A DNA stretch of 64,000 bases from J095 sp964517605 (GCA_964517605.1 CAZFCE010000017.1:55733-119732), one strand, 5' to 3'. Positions 34,887-45,851 are shown, counted from the first letter of the stretch. Made by a program: numbers and translations. Notes: generated by a model from the sequence alone, not told the origin.

Positions 34887-37800
34887 TTACCGCGGGCGAA
34901 CCGGACTCTTGCCGCTGGAACTGGCCGACTCAACGCCCAGGCTTTCGGCAAAGGTCGTAGTTCCGGCCACGCTCGTGCCAGACGTGATGTTATCGTAGGT
35001 GCCACCAGCAAGCTCGTGGGTTTCCAACACCGCCCCGCTAGCCGGGTATTCGGTGCTGGCCGAGTCAACCTGAGCGTAGATGGTAGTGCCGGCAGAAACG
35101 CCATTGAAATTAGTAGTAACTTTGCCACCAATACTCGATTGAACGTAGGTCCCCGTGCAGCTATCCGACCCATTACTATTGCAGGTGAGGGTTAGCGTCT
35201 CACCGGGGTCTAAGGTTTGGCCCGTTATCAACCAGGCCACGCCTTCGGAAGACCGCCCGGACGGATAGTTCCACGTTTGGTTCACACCGGTTGGAACCGG
35301 ATTGGGATTAACGTAGAAGTCCACCCAGAAACCGCTCAACCCCGATTGCAATGAGGTGGGCGAATTACCGATGTTTTCGATAACCACTTTTACCGCGCGC
35401 TCATTAGCCGTTATGCTATTCACTACCAGGTTTGGCCCTGGCGTAAAGCCCCGCATAATGATGGGCAGGTAGATGAAGGTGCTGGTGGGCGCAGTAGTAA
35501 CCGTGATCGTCACACTGCCGGTGTCCGCCGAGGCTTCGGCGCAGTTCACAGAAGCGGTGTTCACAATCTGGGTGCCGGTGGTTACATTGGTAGCAACCGT
35601 GGCCACTACTGTCACCGTCAGGTAGGCGCTCTTGGCCAGGCTGGACGTGGTTAGCGTAATGGCGTTGCCGGAGGTACTCACGGAACCACTGCTGCCGCTC
35701 GCGCTGACCAAGTTCAACCGGCTGTCGAGATTGTCGGTAATGACCACGCTGCTGGCCAGGCCCAGACCCGCATTGCTCACCACGATGGTGTAGGTTATCT
35801 TGCCGCCGGCCTCAACAGTAGCCGTGTTGGCAGTTTTAACCAGTTGCAGGTCCGGCGCAGCCGTAACGTGCGTTACCGTATTAGAGTTGGTAATGTAGCT
35901 CAATGCAACCAGCGACGTTCCACCGACAAAGCTACTATCGGCAGTGTTGCTGATGACGGTACGAACCGGCAGCGCATTGACCGTGGCCGTAAGTTGAACG
36001 GTGAAGTGTTCGCCCGGAGCCAGCGTAACCCCAGGTAACAGGTTGAACCAGGTGACATTGGAGCCAAGGGTTTGATGCCCGGAGACACCTTTATTGCCCG
36101 GCTGAGTCAGCGCGGTATTCTGAACGCCCGTTACCGTCAGATACGTCACCGGCGCGGTATCGGTAACGACCATGTTCTTGGCCGAACCGGAACCAATGTT
36201 GGTTACAACCAGCGTGTAAACAATGGTCTGGCCAGTTTCAACCGTGGAACCGCTCACCGGTACCGCCGACTTGGTGATTTGCAGTTTCGGCTGCCAGTAG
36301 ATGGTATGGGTGACGCTGTTCGATTGCGTGAGCGTCGCCGTCGCCGACAGGGTCGCCTGGTTGGTGATCAGGGTAGTCTCGGTGGCGCTGCTGATGTCGT
36401 TCACCGTAACAGTGATCAGCCGCGTTTCGTAGACTGCCAAACCACCCGCCAGCGAAGTGGTGACGGTAATGGTGTTGCCACTGGCTACCACACCCGAACC
36501 CGACACGCCGACCAGCGAGAGTTCCGCCGGGAGTTGATCGGTGATTTGGGTGTTGTTGGCCGGGCCGCCGTTGTTGGCAATCGTCAACTGGTACACAATC
36601 TGGTTGCCAGGGATGACATCGCTACCCGACGGATACGGCGCCAGTGCGCTCTTGCTGATGCTCATATTCGGCAGCACTGTGACCGTTACCGTGGACGTGC
36701 CCGTAACCAGATCACCAGAGATGATGGTGGAGCCAGCCGCCGTAGCCGTGTTGACAATCAACCCGGATTGCAGGTCGCTCACCTGCGTGTTGTACATGAC
36801 CGGGCCAACGCTGGTATGCGCGCCCGCCGCCAGCGACGGGATGGTGGTGGAGTAGCTGGTTAGCGAGTCAACCACATTCACGTTGTACAACGGCACGTTA
36901 CCCTGGTTGGTAATGATAAAGGTGTAGGTAATGGGTTGGTTATACCCATTGACCGTGCTGCGGCTGGCAATCTTCTGGATGGCCAGCGACTTGGTGTAAA
37001 TCAGCGTTACCGTGGCCGTGCCCGTAGCAGTCTGGTCGGCCAGCCCGCTGGTCGGGTTGGAGGCCGTGGCAATGGCCGTGTTCACAATTTGCGCATTGGG
37101 CCGCAGCAGGTCGCTTTCGGTCACGGTGTAAACATTTCCACCGTACCACGGCGACTGACCAAACGGCGCTACGTTGGTGAACTGGAAGCCCAGGTTGCCG
37201 CCAAACAACGCGTCGTACAGCGACACCGTCGTCAGCGTAATGGGGCCAAGGTTTCTCACCCGCAGACTATATTGAATTACATCACCAACGGTGGCCACCG
37301 TGGGGTTGGCTACCTTGTCCACCGCAAAGGTGAGCTTGGTATTGGGGATCACCACCACCGAAGCCGAGGTAATCACATCGCTGCCGCCATTGACCTGGCC
37401 GGTAGCCGTGACCACGTTCAGGAACAACGGCACGTAGCGGTACCCAACCGTATCGGTAATGTTGTAAACCCGGTTCGCGCCAACCGCCATCACCACATTG
37501 CTGGCAATCGTGCCGCCCAGGTTCGGGTCAGTCACGGTTACAGTCAACGGAACCGTACCGGTGTTGGTTACCCGGATGGTGTAGGTAATGGTATCGCCAA
37601 AGCTGGGCGCGAAGTCGTTCACCGTCTTCGACACTGCCAGATTGGAGTTAATCACTACCACGTGCGTAACCGTATTGGAATTGGTAATGGAAGTCACCGC
37701 ATTCAACGGCGTGCCGCCATCAAACTCGGCGTAAGCCGTATTGCTGAAGACGGTGCCAACCGCCAGGCCACTCTTAACCGTGCCCGTAAGCATAACGGTG

Positions 37801-40800
37801 AAGTGTTCGCCCGCAGCTAGCGTTTGGGTTAGCAGCAGGTCATAAGTCACATCGTTGCCGGTTAGATGACCCAGGACAGGCTTGCCGCCAGGAACGGTGG
37901 TCACCGAGGAGTCAATCGCGCTAACGTTGATGGGTAGCGCATCGGTGATGGCCACCTGTTTTGCCACGCCGGAACCAATGTTGGTTACCACCAGCGTGTA
38001 AACAATGGTCTGGCCGGTTTCAACCGAGGAGCCGCTCACCGGCACCGCCGACTTGGTGATTTGCAGCTTGGGCTGCCCGTAGACGGTGTGGGTGACGCTG
38101 TTCGATTGCGTGAGCGTCGCCGTCGCCGACAGGGTCGCCTGGTTGGTGATTACCGTAGAAGCGCTGCTGATGTCGTTCACCGTAACGGTGATCAGCCGCG
38201 TTTCAACAACCGCCGTGCCGCCCGCCAGCGAAGTGGTGACGGTGATGCTGTTGCCGCTGGCTACCACGCCCGAACCCGACACGCCAACCAGCGTTACATC
38301 CGCCGGGAGTTGGTCGGTAATCTGGGCATTGTTGGCCGGGCCGCCGTTGTTGGCAATCGTCAACTGGTACACAATCTGGTTGCCGGGCATCACATCGCTA
38401 CCCGACGGGTAGGGCGAGAGCGCGCTCTTGCTGATGCTCATATTCGGCAGCGCCGTAACCGTTACCGTGGCCGTGCCCGTAACCAGATCGCCGGAGATGA
38501 TGCTGGAGCCGGCCGCCGTGACCGTATTGACGACCACGCCTGCCGCCAGATCGCCGGCCAGCGTGCTGTACGAGGCCGGGCCAACATTGGTGCTGGCGCC
38601 CGCCGCCAGCGACGGGATGGTGGTGGCGTAGCTGGTTAGCGGATCAACCACATGCACGTTGTACAACGGCACGTTACCCTGGTTGGTGATGATAAAGGTG
38701 TAGGTAATGCTTTGGCCAACGCCGTTGAACGTGCTGCGGCTGGCAATCTTTTGGATGGCCAACGACTTGGTGTAGGCCAGCGTTACCGTGGCTACAGCCG
38801 TATTGCTCTGGTCGGCCAGCCCGCTGCTCGGGTTGGAGGCCGTGGCAATGGCCGTGTTCACAATTTGCGCGTTGGGCCGCAGCAGGTCGCTTTCGGTCAC
38901 GGTGTAGCTGCCCACCGCGCTCAATTGCGTCTGGCTGAACGGCGCAACGTTCACAAACTGCACGCCCAGGTTGCCGCCCAACAGCGCATCGTACAGCGAA
39001 ACCGTTGTCAGCGTAATCGGGCCAAGGTTGGTTACCTTAAAGCTGTACTGAATCTTGTCGCCGAGCGTGGCCACCGTGGGGTTGGCTACCTTTTGCACGT
39101 CGAACGTAAGTTTGACATTGGGCGTCACCACAACCGAAGCGGTGGTAATCACGTTGCCGCCGGCAGCCAATTGGCCGGTAGCCGTGACCACGTTTCGGAA
39201 CGTTGGCAAGTAGCCCATATCCACCACATCGCTAACGACGTAGGTCTGGCTGGCGCCAACCGCCATCGGAACGTTGCTGGCAATTGTGCCGCCCACGCCG
39301 GGGTCGGTTACGGTTACAGTCAGCGGCATGGTGCCGGTGTTGGTTACCCGGATAGTATAGGTAATGGTATCGCTAAAGTTGGGCGTGGGGTTGTTCACCG
39401 TCTTCGAGGCCGAGAGTTCGGCATCAAAGGAGGCTTCGTGCGCCACCGCATCGGTGCCAAAGTCGTACAGGTAGGTGCCCTGGTTTTGGCCGCCCAACGT
39501 GTTGGTAATGGTTCCACGATTCACTTGCGGGCTATAGGCCGTCGCCGTGTTGGTTAACAGGCTGTGGTTGGTCGCCGAAGCGTTGACCGTGGCGTTCACA
39601 TACGCCGTCGAGCTACTGCCGGCTGCTATCGCCGGGACGGTGAAGGTGATTACGTTGTTGCTGTCAGGCCCGCCAATTAATGTACCACCGCTGACAGAAT
39701 TATAGGTTACACCAGCCGGCAGGTAATCCGTAACCGTAATCGGGCCAACCGTAACTGACGGTGTACTGTTGGCATTGGTTATGGTTAACCGATAGGCAAT
39801 GGTATTACCCGGAGCCACTTTGCTGCCGGGAGCCGGGGTGGCGTCCTTGTCAAAGGTCATACTGGTTACAATCACCGTAGTGGTGGCCGTGGCAGTGGTA
39901 TAACCGTTATCCACGGTAACGCAAGCCACATACACCCCCGGAGACTGATATTGAGTAACCCGCGACGGATTCAGCGTGTTAATCGTGGTATACGGGTCGC
40001 CCAGGCAGTCGGGTTGGTAATGGTACAGAATAGTGCCGGTACCGGATTGCAGCGTCACCGACAACACCACCGGTTCGGACAGCAACGAACCACCGGGCAG
40101 AATGGCCGCCGGGCTGTCGTTGAGGAAGGAGCCAATGACAATCGGCTGATTCTGCACCGTTACCACCAGGATATTGGTGACCGTGCTCACGCCGTTGGCC
40201 GCCACCACCGTGACGGTGTACGTGCCGGGCGCGGTGTAGGTGTGGGTGGTGGTGATAACGCTATTCGGGCCGGCGGTCGAGCCATCGCCAAAGTTCCAGT
40301 TGTAGGTAACCGGCTGCACCTGCGGAATGTTCGGGGCGATGGTCGCCGTGAACAGTTGCGATACAGCCACCTGCGCCGGCAGGGTCGGGGCGGTGGTAAT
40401 CACCACATCGGTCAACACCCGGCGCGTAACAATGGTCTTGGTGGCGATGTTGCTGGCCGTAACCCCGGTGAGCGCCGAGGTGCCGGTGATTCTCACCGTG
40501 TTGGTGAGCAACCCGGCGTTGGCGTCGGCAATACTTACGGTGTAGGGCAGCGTTACGGTAATGGTGCTGCCGGCGGCCACCGCGCCGACCGACGCCGGCG
40601 TGGGTTGAACCAGCGGGTCGTACAGGGTAACATCGGTAAACGGCACGCTACCGCTGTTGTTAATGATAAAGCTGTAGTTTACCACCTGGCCGTTGCCCGC
40701 CGGATCGCGGTCGGCCACTTTAGTGACCTGGATCGCCGGGTTTACGTTCAACACAACAGTGTAAACATCGGTGGCGTTAACGGTCTTGGTAAATGCGCCG

Positions 40801-43800
40801 GCTACCCCCGTACCGGTGGCATAGGCCACGTTGGTATACACCCACTGCCCGTTGACCAATGTAAAGTCACTGGCCTGTAAGGTGTGGTTGGCCGATTGCG
40901 GGAAGGCCACATTAATGCTGTTGGGCGGCAGGTTCACGGTTACAAGGGGCGCAAACCCTAATTTCGGGTCGGTGATACTGATGTTATTAATCCATACCGT
41001 ACTGGTGTTACTAAAGCTAAAGCTGTAAGTAACCGAGTCGCCAATATTGGCCGTGCTGAGGTTACCGGTTTTCTTCAGAGCCAGCGTCGGCGTAAAGTAC
41101 GATGAGATTATTACGGAGTCTGTTACCGTCAGGCGCGGCACGGCGGGCAACGACGGCACCCGGGCCGTAACCGTGGCCACGTTGGTAAAGATGGGCAGGT
41201 CAGACGCGCCCACCAACTTGCTCTTGGTAAAGACGGCGGTAGCGCCGGCAGCCAACGGAACCTCGCCGGGGCTTGTCGGCCAGTAGAAGCTCAGGGCCGT
41301 ATCGGTCAGGCTGTAGGTTACGCCAACACCGCTGTTGTTAGTAACGGTAAAGGTGTACACCACCGTGTCGCCGACGGTTACATACGTGCTGCTCACCGAC
41401 TTGTCCAAATCCACAAACCGGCCGTAGGCAATCGGCACTATCTCGCTGTCGCCATCCACATCGGTTTGGTTAACCCTAATGGTTTTATCGGTAGCGGTGA
41501 CAATGGCCGTATTCACCAGCGTGCTGCCGGCCAGCACATCGGCCAGAGTCACGGTGCGGGTAAAGACAGCCGTGGTAGATTTGGTGGGCGACAGTACCGT
41601 TGCGCCCGGCGTGAGCGTACCACCCTTGAGGGTGTCGTACACGCTGGTCACATCAAACGGCACATACCCGTTGTTGGTAATATAAACGGTGTAGGTAATC
41701 GTTTGGCCCACGCCCACCGGCGATGAGGCATACGAAGCCACCTTCAATACGTCCACGTTGAGTAGATAATCCAGTGTGACCGAGGCTGAAGCGTGAGCCG
41801 TGGCCGAGGTACCGGCCAGAGTAGCGCCGGTAACCGTGGCGTAGTTGGTGTAGGTGAGCGACGGGGTATTGACCCAATCGGTGTAGGTAAACCGGCGCGT
41901 CGCGGTAAAGATTCTGGTCGAGCCAGCGAACACACTAATCGTACCACCCGGAAGAGCCGGGGTAAAGGTTAAGCTTGCCGAGTCGCTATCGGTCAGGAAG
42001 CCCGAAGACAGGCGAACCAGCACAGTGTTGGGGTTGTACACCGTGTACGTATAGGTGATGAGTTCACCCGGCTGCACGGTGCCGCCCGGCACAATAGCGG
42101 TTTTGGTAAAGACCAAGTTAACGGTGCTGGTCACCGGCACTGTAGCCGAGGCGTTGGCCAGGGCCGTAACCGTGCTGGGGTTATGTTGCAACTCAATCGT
42201 AACGGTATTGGTTAAATTACCGCCCGGAACAGCCGCAATATCATCTTCGGTGGGGGCAACGGAAGAAGTAACGGTAATCACCCCGCCCGGAGCCAGCGGC
42301 AGTTGCGCTTGCACCGCCGCGGACAGGTCAATGGTATCACCACCCGGCAGCATGATAAAGGAAATGTTGAACACGTCCTGCGCCTGCACCACATCGGTAA
42401 AGGTGAGGTTGCCGGTGTTGATAATGCGGTAGGTGTAGGTGATCGGCTGATCTATCCCCACCGGGCTGGGCGAGTAGGTGGCAATCTTCACCACCGAAAT
42501 CGCCGCGGTGTGGGTAATGGGCAGGTCAACGCTGGAGCTATCCGTAGCCTCCTCCCCGGTAAAGAGCGGGTCGGTGGTATTGGTGCCGGTAGCCACGGCG
42601 GTGTTGGTTAGCGTAAAGCCGTTGGCCGCCGCCAGGTTGAACAACGCTTCATCAATAACCACCGGCCGGACAAACGTGTACGAATCATCCGGCGCCAGCG
42701 GCAACGAGCCGCCGGGGATGGTGTCCGCATACCCCAGTACGGTATCGTCCAGGTCAACGTTATCTAACGGCGCGCTGCCGCTGTTGACCACCTCAAAGGT
42801 GTACGTGACCACATCGCCAATGGTAACCGGGCCGGCAGGCGAAACCGTCTTGCTCAACGTCACGTCAATCGAGGCGTCAACCGGAACCGTTACGGTGTCA
42901 ACATCGGTGGCCGAAACGCCAATCACGCTGTCGTCAACGACGATGAAAACAACGTTGGTAATCAGGTAGCCATCAGCTATGGCGTTAGTAATATCGGCCT
43001 GGTCAAGCGTTAGCGTGCGGGTAACCACGCGCACTTCGCCGGCGGCAATGGTGGTGCTGGTCAGGTAGCCGAGTGCAAGCAGGTCCAAATTATTGCCCAG
43101 CGAGTCTTTATCATCCAGACCGCTCACCGTAACCGCCCGCACGCCGGGGTTGGTAATGGTAATGGTGTAGGTGATGGTGTCGCCCTTAACCACCGGGAAG
43201 CCGTTGCTGGCCTCGGCGGATTTGGAGATGTTGATGTTGGGCGTGTAGGTAATCACCAGCGAGGTGGTGGCGGTGTTGGTGGCGGTGAGCACGCCAAACG
43301 GCCCGGTGGTTCCACTCACCGACTCAACTGTAGCGGTGGCGGTGTTGGTTAACGTAACCGGCAGCGCCCCGGTAATGTAAGAGCCGGTAATAGTAACCGG
43401 GATATTAACTATATCGGAATCACCCGGCGCAATCCAGGTAACCGGATAGCTGGCGCCGCTGGTGTTTACCTTGTCGTCAACCAGATCAGTCCAGTAGACC
43501 GGCACGTTACCGGTGTTGAACACCTCGTAGGTGTAGGTCACAACCTGGTTGCCGCTGCTCAAATCCACTATGCCGGGGTTAACCGACTTGGTCATGGTAA
43601 TGGTTGAGGCGTATACGGTTACGGGCGCGGTGTCGGATATCACATCGGTGGTGTCGGTGGTGGTGAACAGATACGACGCCGCCACGGCCGTGTTGTAGTA
43701 CACGCTGCGGTCATACACGGCGGTATCTTTATCCGCCGGGTTAACACAAATTAACGTCGCCCCCTGGATATCCCAGCCACCGGTTACGGCCGAACCGGAA

Positions 43801-45851
43801 CCGGAGTACAAATACCCAATTCGGAAGTTACTGGTGGCGTACTGTTTAACATCAATAAGGCTAAGACCGACGCCGCTAGTACTCTCTCGAAGGGTTTCAA
43901 TGGTTTGCCAGGTAGCGCCGTCATTGCTAATCTGGATTTCACCCTGGCGAGCATTGGGGTCGGCAGGAGGAGTATAATCCATAACGGTAAACAGGTACAG
44001 CAACGAACAATTCGTAGCATCAACCTGATTAATGGACGACAACCGCCGGTTGACTGACGGGGCGGTAATCTGGGCCGGATTACTGGCACTGGTAAACCAG
44101 TTACCCACAGATGTCCCAACTCCCGCTTCGCCAAAACCGACATCACCAAACGTGGCGGCCGCATTAAAATCGGCGTTAATCAGCGCCGTTTGGGTAAACG
44201 AGCCAACCAGGGCGTGGAAGGTGAACGAAACCGTTTTACCGGCCGACACCGGAATATCCCAGCGGTCAAGATCGCCGGCAGGAGCGCCGCCAATCGTATT
44301 AATGGGCCAAAAGCCTGAACCAAGGTAGTCGGTTAAATCGTCGGTCACATCAACCAGGCGGTCATCCGCGCCGTTATTGGTAATGATCACCGTGTAGGTG
44401 AGCAGGCTGCCAAAGGTAGCTTCCGTTGGCTGCACGGATTTAGTCAGGGTAATGGCCGGTTGCGAGTAGATGAGGGTTGTCACCGGGGCGGAGGTGGTGG
44501 TAACACCGTTAATGGTAATGGTATCCGCCGAAGGCGAAGCCACCGCCAGGGTGTTGGTAATGATGGTGCCATTTTTCTGCGGGGCCGTTACCGAAACCAC
44601 CACGGTGGCCTGCACCGTAGCGCCGGCGTTGATCACCGCCGGGGTAAAGGTAAGCACCGTTTGGCCGGCCAGGTTAGTGCCGGTCACAACCGAGAGGCCG
44701 GACACGCTCACCAGTTTCACTTCGGCGGGCAGGGTATCCACAAGGGTCACATCCGATACCCCGGCGATCGCGCCGTTAGTTACCGCAATGGTGTAGGTTA
44801 ACAGCGAACCGCCCTTAACCAGTTCAACCGGGTCGGGCACGTCAAGTTTGGTGGCAGTTAACACCACGGTACCGTCCACCGTTACCGTAACCGGGGAACC
44901 CATCGCCCAGTCATCGGTGTGAACATTGGTAGCCCTAACGCCGTACTTGGAGTTAACAACCTTGTCGCCAATGCTCAAACCGGCGCCATTGGCCGTAACC
45001 GCAAAGGTAATCACCTGCGTGGCATTGGGCGCCAGCGGGCCGGCAATATTCCAGGTGATGATGCCGCCACTGGCCGTGCCGCCGCCGGCATCGGACAGGT
45101 TGGTGTTGGTCGGCACGGTATCCGTCACCACAATCCCGGTGGCATCAGCGCGACCAATGTTGGTCACGGTAATGGTGTAAGTAACGGGATCGCCGTAATT
45201 TACCGTGGGCGAAGGTGAGGCCACTTTAGAGATGGCAAATTTGGGGGCGTACACAATGGTAGGAACGGACGTACCAGTGTCAGAATTCCCCAGGTCAGAC
45301 AGGACGGAATACTGACTGTTGGTAATCACATAACCATCGGGCAGCGGCGAATCTGTTCGCACCGCAAACGAAAACACCGCCGTTGTATTGTTATAAAACG
45401 TGGTGCCAGCTACGTTTTTCAACTCAAGGTGGGCAACGCCATTAGCCGCGCACTGCCCCGCGTCATACCCCGTGAAATTGAATGGAAAACTCCCCACCCA
45501 CACACACGTGGTCTTAGCCGGCACAATATCCGTCACCACCAACCTGGGCGGATAAACAAAATCCGACCCGGTCTGGTTGGTTAACCGGATAGTGTAGGTA
45601 ATCAACCCGCCCTGCGTTACCGTCACCGGGGCCGTTTTGGTGATGGTCAGGCCGTTGCTGGCCTGCACCAACTCCGTCCCCAAGGGCAAGCTAAACCCAA
45701 AACCCACCCCGGGCACAGTCAGGGTGGTTCCGGCTAAAACTGGAAACAGCAACAGGGTTAGCGCCAGCGCAAAGGCCAGGCCGATCACTACACCCAATCG
45801 CAGCAGCTTTTTGCCGGTGGACAATACGGAAGTGCTCTGCTTTTGTGTCAT
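34887..45851 (-). CDS. Giant secreted DUF11-repeat surface protein (3654 residues)
   Basis: One uninterrupted frame of 10,965 bases encodes a secreted protein with a signal segment (about 16-41). It contains several dozen immunoglobulin-like DUF11 units of about 90-130 residues, recognisable by GDxITYTxxVTNxG and phrases such as NTATVT. Two other modules interrupt the array: a discoidin/coagulation-factor-like insert (about 555-700, ISNDGATWQTIETL) and a PKD domain (about 1830-1910, WNFGDGS). A block of about 592 residues is duplicated near the C terminus. It ends with the YLPIIMRG motif (about 3460) and a final CARDB-like beta domain with SCTGTY. No LPxTG signal or terminal membrane helix is seen, so anchoring is unclear. 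It likely forms a surface fibre or adhesin. GAGGGAG lies 11 bases before the ATG. Confidence 0.93.
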   Translation of the reverse strand: MTQKQSTSVLSTGKKLLRLGVVIGLAFALALTLLLFPVLAGTTLTVPGVGFGFSLPLGTELVQASNGLTITKTAPVTVTQGGLITYTIRLTNQTGSDFVYPPRLVVTDIVPAKTTCVWVGSFPFNFTGYDAGQCAANGVAHLELKNVAGTTFYNNTTAVFSFAVRTDSPLPDGYVITNSQYSVLSDLGNSDTGTSVPTIVYAPKFAISKVASPSPTVNYGDPVTYTITVTNIGRADATGIVVTDTVPTNTNLSDAGGGTASGGIITWNIAGPLAPNATQVITFAVTANGAGLSIGDKVVNSKYGVRATNVHTDDWAMGSPVTVTVDGTVVLTATKLDVPDPVELVKGGSLLTYTIAVTNGAIAGVSDVTLVDTLPAEVKLVSVSGLSVVTGTNLAGQTVLTFTPAVINAGATVQATVVVSVTAPQKNGTIITNTLAVASPSADTITINGVTTTSAPVTTLIYSQPAITLTKSVQPTEATFGSLLTYTVIITNNGADDRLVDVTDDLTDYLGSGFWPINTIGGAPAGDLDRWDIPVSAGKTVSFTFHALVGSFTQTALINADFNAAATFGDVGFGEAGVGTSVGNWFTSASNPAQITAPSVNRRLSSINQVDATNCSLLYLFTVMDYTPPADPNARQGEIQISNDGATWQTIETLRESTSGVGLSLIDVKQYATSNFRIGYLYSGSGSAVTGGWDIQGATLICVNPADKDTAVYDRSVYYNTAVAASYLFTTTDTTDVISDTAPVTVYASTITMTKSVNPGIVDLSSGNQVVTYTYEVFNTGNVPVYWTDLVDDKVNTSGASYPVTWIAPGDSDIVNIPVTITGSYITGALPVTLTNTATATVESVSGTTGPFGVLTATNTATTSLVITYTPNINISKSAEASNGFPVVKGDTITYTITITNPGVRAVTVSGLDDKDSLGNNLDLLALGYLTSTTIAAGEVRVVTRTLTLDQADITNAIADGYLITNVVFIVVDDSVIGVSATDVDTVTVPVDASIDVTLSKTVSPAGPVTIGDVVTYTFEVVNSGSAPLDNVDLDDTVLGYADTIPGGSLPLAPDDSYTFVRPVVIDEALFNLAAANGFTLTNTAVATGTNTTDPLFTGEEATDSSSVDLPITHTAAISVVKIATYSPSPVGIDQPITYTYRIINTGNLTFTDVVQAQDVFNISFIMLPGGDTIDLSAAVQAQLPLAPGGVITVTSSVAPTEDDIAAVPGGNLTNTVTIELQHNPSTVTALANASATVPVTSTVNLVFTKTAIVPGGTVQPGELITYTYTVYNPNTVLVRLSSGFLTDSDSASLTFTPALPGGTISVFAGSTRIFTATRRFTYTDWVNTPSLTYTNYATVTGATLAGTSATAHASASVTLDYLLNVDVLKVASYASSPVGVGQTITYTVYITNNGYVPFDVTSVYDTLKGGTLTPGATVLSPTKSTTAVFTRTVTLADVLAGSTLVNTAIVTATDKTIRVNQTDVDGDSEIVPIAYGRFVDLDKSVSSTYVTVGDTVVYTFTVTNNSGVGVTYSLTDTALSFYWPTSPGEVPLAAGATAVFTKSKLVGASDLPIFTNVATVTARVPSLPAVPRLTVTDSVIISSYFTPTLALKKTGNLSTANIGDSVTYSFSFSNTSTVWINNISITDPKLGFAPLVTVNLPPNSINVAFPQSANHTLQASDFTLVNGQWVYTNVAYATGTGVAGAFTKTVNATDVYTVVLNVNPAIQVTKVADRDPAGNGQVVNYSFIINNSGSVPFTDVTLYDPLVQPTPASVGAVAAGSTITVTLPYTVSIADANAGLLTNTVRITGTSALTGVTASNIATKTIVTRRVLTDVVITTAPTLPAQVAVSQLFTATIAPNIPQVQPVTYNWNFGDGSTAGPNSVITTTHTYTAPGTYTVTVVAANGVSTVTNILVVTVQNQPIVIGSFLNDSPAAILPGGSLLSEPVVLSVTLQSGTGTILYHYQPDCLGDPYTTINTLNPSRVTQYQSPGVYVACVTVDNGYTTATATTTVIVTSMTFDKDATPAPGSKVAPGNTIAYRLTITNANSTPSVTVGPITVTDYLPAGVTYNSVSGGTLIGGPDSNNVITFTVPAIAAGSSSTAYVNATVNASATNHSLLTNTATAYSPQVNRGTITNTLGGQNQGTYLYDFGTDAVAHEASFDAELSASKTVNNPTPNFSDTITYTIRVTNTGTMPLTVTVTDPGVGGTIASNVPMAVGASQTYVVSDVVDMGYLPTFRNVVTATGQLAAGGNVITTASVVVTPNVKLTFDVQKVANPTVATLGDKIQYSFKVTNLGPITLTTVSLYDALLGGNLGVQFVNVAPFSQTQLSAVGSYTVTESDLLRPNAQIVNTAIATASNPSSGLADQSNTAVATVTLAYTKSLAIQKIASRSTFNGVGQSITYTFIITNQGNVPLYNVHVVDPLTSYATTIPSLAAGASTNVGPASYSTLAGDLAAGVVVNTVTAAGSSIISGDLVTGTATVTVTALPNMSISKSALSPYPSGSDVMPGNQIVYQLTIANNGGPANNAQITDQLPADVTLVGVSGSGVVASGNSITVTTSLAGGTAVVETRLITVTVNDISSASTVITNQATLSATATLTQSNSVTHTVYGQPKLQITKSAVPVSGSSVETGQTIVYTLVVTNIGSGVAKQVAITDALPINVSAIDSSVTTVPGGKPVLGHLTGNDVTYDLLLTQTLAAGEHFTVMLTGTVKSGLAVGTVFSNTAYAEFDGGTPLNAVTSITNSNTVTHVVVINSNLAVSKTVNDFAPSFGDTITYTIRVTNTGTVPLTVTVTDPNLGGTIASNVVMAVGANRVYNITDTVGYRYVPLFLNVVTATGQVNGGSDVITSASVVVIPNTKLTFAVDKVANPTVATVGDVIQYSLRVRNLGPITLTTVSLYDALFGGNLGFQFTNVAPFGQSPWYGGNVYTVTESDLLRPNAQIVNTAIATASNPTSGLADQTATGTATVTLIYTKSLAIQKIASRSTVNGYNQPITYTFIITNQGNVPLYNVNVVDSLTSYSTTIPSLAAGAHTSVGPVMYNTQVSDLQSGLIVNTATAAGSTIISGDLVTGTSTVTVTVLPNMSISKSALAPYPSGSDVIPGNQIVYQLTIANNGGPANNTQITDQLPAELSLVGVSGSGVVASGNTITVTTSLAGGLAVYETRLITVTVNDISSATETTLITNQATLSATATLTQSNSVTHTIYWQPKLQITKSAVPVSGSTVETGQTIVYTLVVTNIGSGSAKNMVVTDTAPVTYLTVTGVQNTALTQPGNKGVSGHQTLGSNVTWFNLLPGVTLAPGEHFTVQLTATVNALPVRTVISNTADSSFVGGTSLVALSYITNSNTVTHVTAAPDLQLVKTANTATVEAGGKITYTIVVSNAGLGLASSVVITDNLDSRLNLVSASGSSGSVSTSGNAITLTTSSLAKSAYLTVTVVATVATNVTTGTQIVNTASVNCAEASADTGSVTITVTTAPTSTFIYLPIIMRGFTPGPNLVVNSITANERAVKVVIENIGNSPTSLQSGLSGFWVDFYVNPNPVPTGVNQTWNYPSGRSSEGVAWLITGQTLDPGETLTLTCNSNGSDSCTGTYVQSSIGGKVTTNFNGVSAGTTIYAQVDSASTEYPASGAVLETHELAGGTYDNITSGTSVAGTTTFAESLGVESASSSGKSPVRPR
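35870..39410 (-). repeat. Direct duplication of about 1.78 kb inside the giant gene
   Basis: Matching stretches recur 1776 bases apart, for example CCGCCGTTGTTGGCAATCGT at 36565 and 38341. The offset is exactly 592 codons. The two copies, roughly 35870-37625 and 37650-39410, encode the same series of DUF11 units at high identity, far above that of other units. Confidence 0.88.

Noticed and set aside
34887..34960. LPxTG-type sorting signal at the end of the giant protein
   Set aside because: The C terminus has neither an LPxTG-like motif nor a hydrophobic segment with basic tail, so it is not called a sortase substrate.
34887..45851. Several plus-strand open frames of 200-300 codons opposite the giant DUF11 gene
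   Set aside because: They are products of the repeated, GC-rich coding of the minus-strand gene, have no family signatures and repeat among themselves with the gene's own period.
33893..45851. Single operon of giant protein, LysM-like protein and sortase-fold protein
   Set aside because: Strong terminators lie between each pair (34838-34866 and 33846-33870), so they are treated as separate transcripts despite the shared strand and theme.
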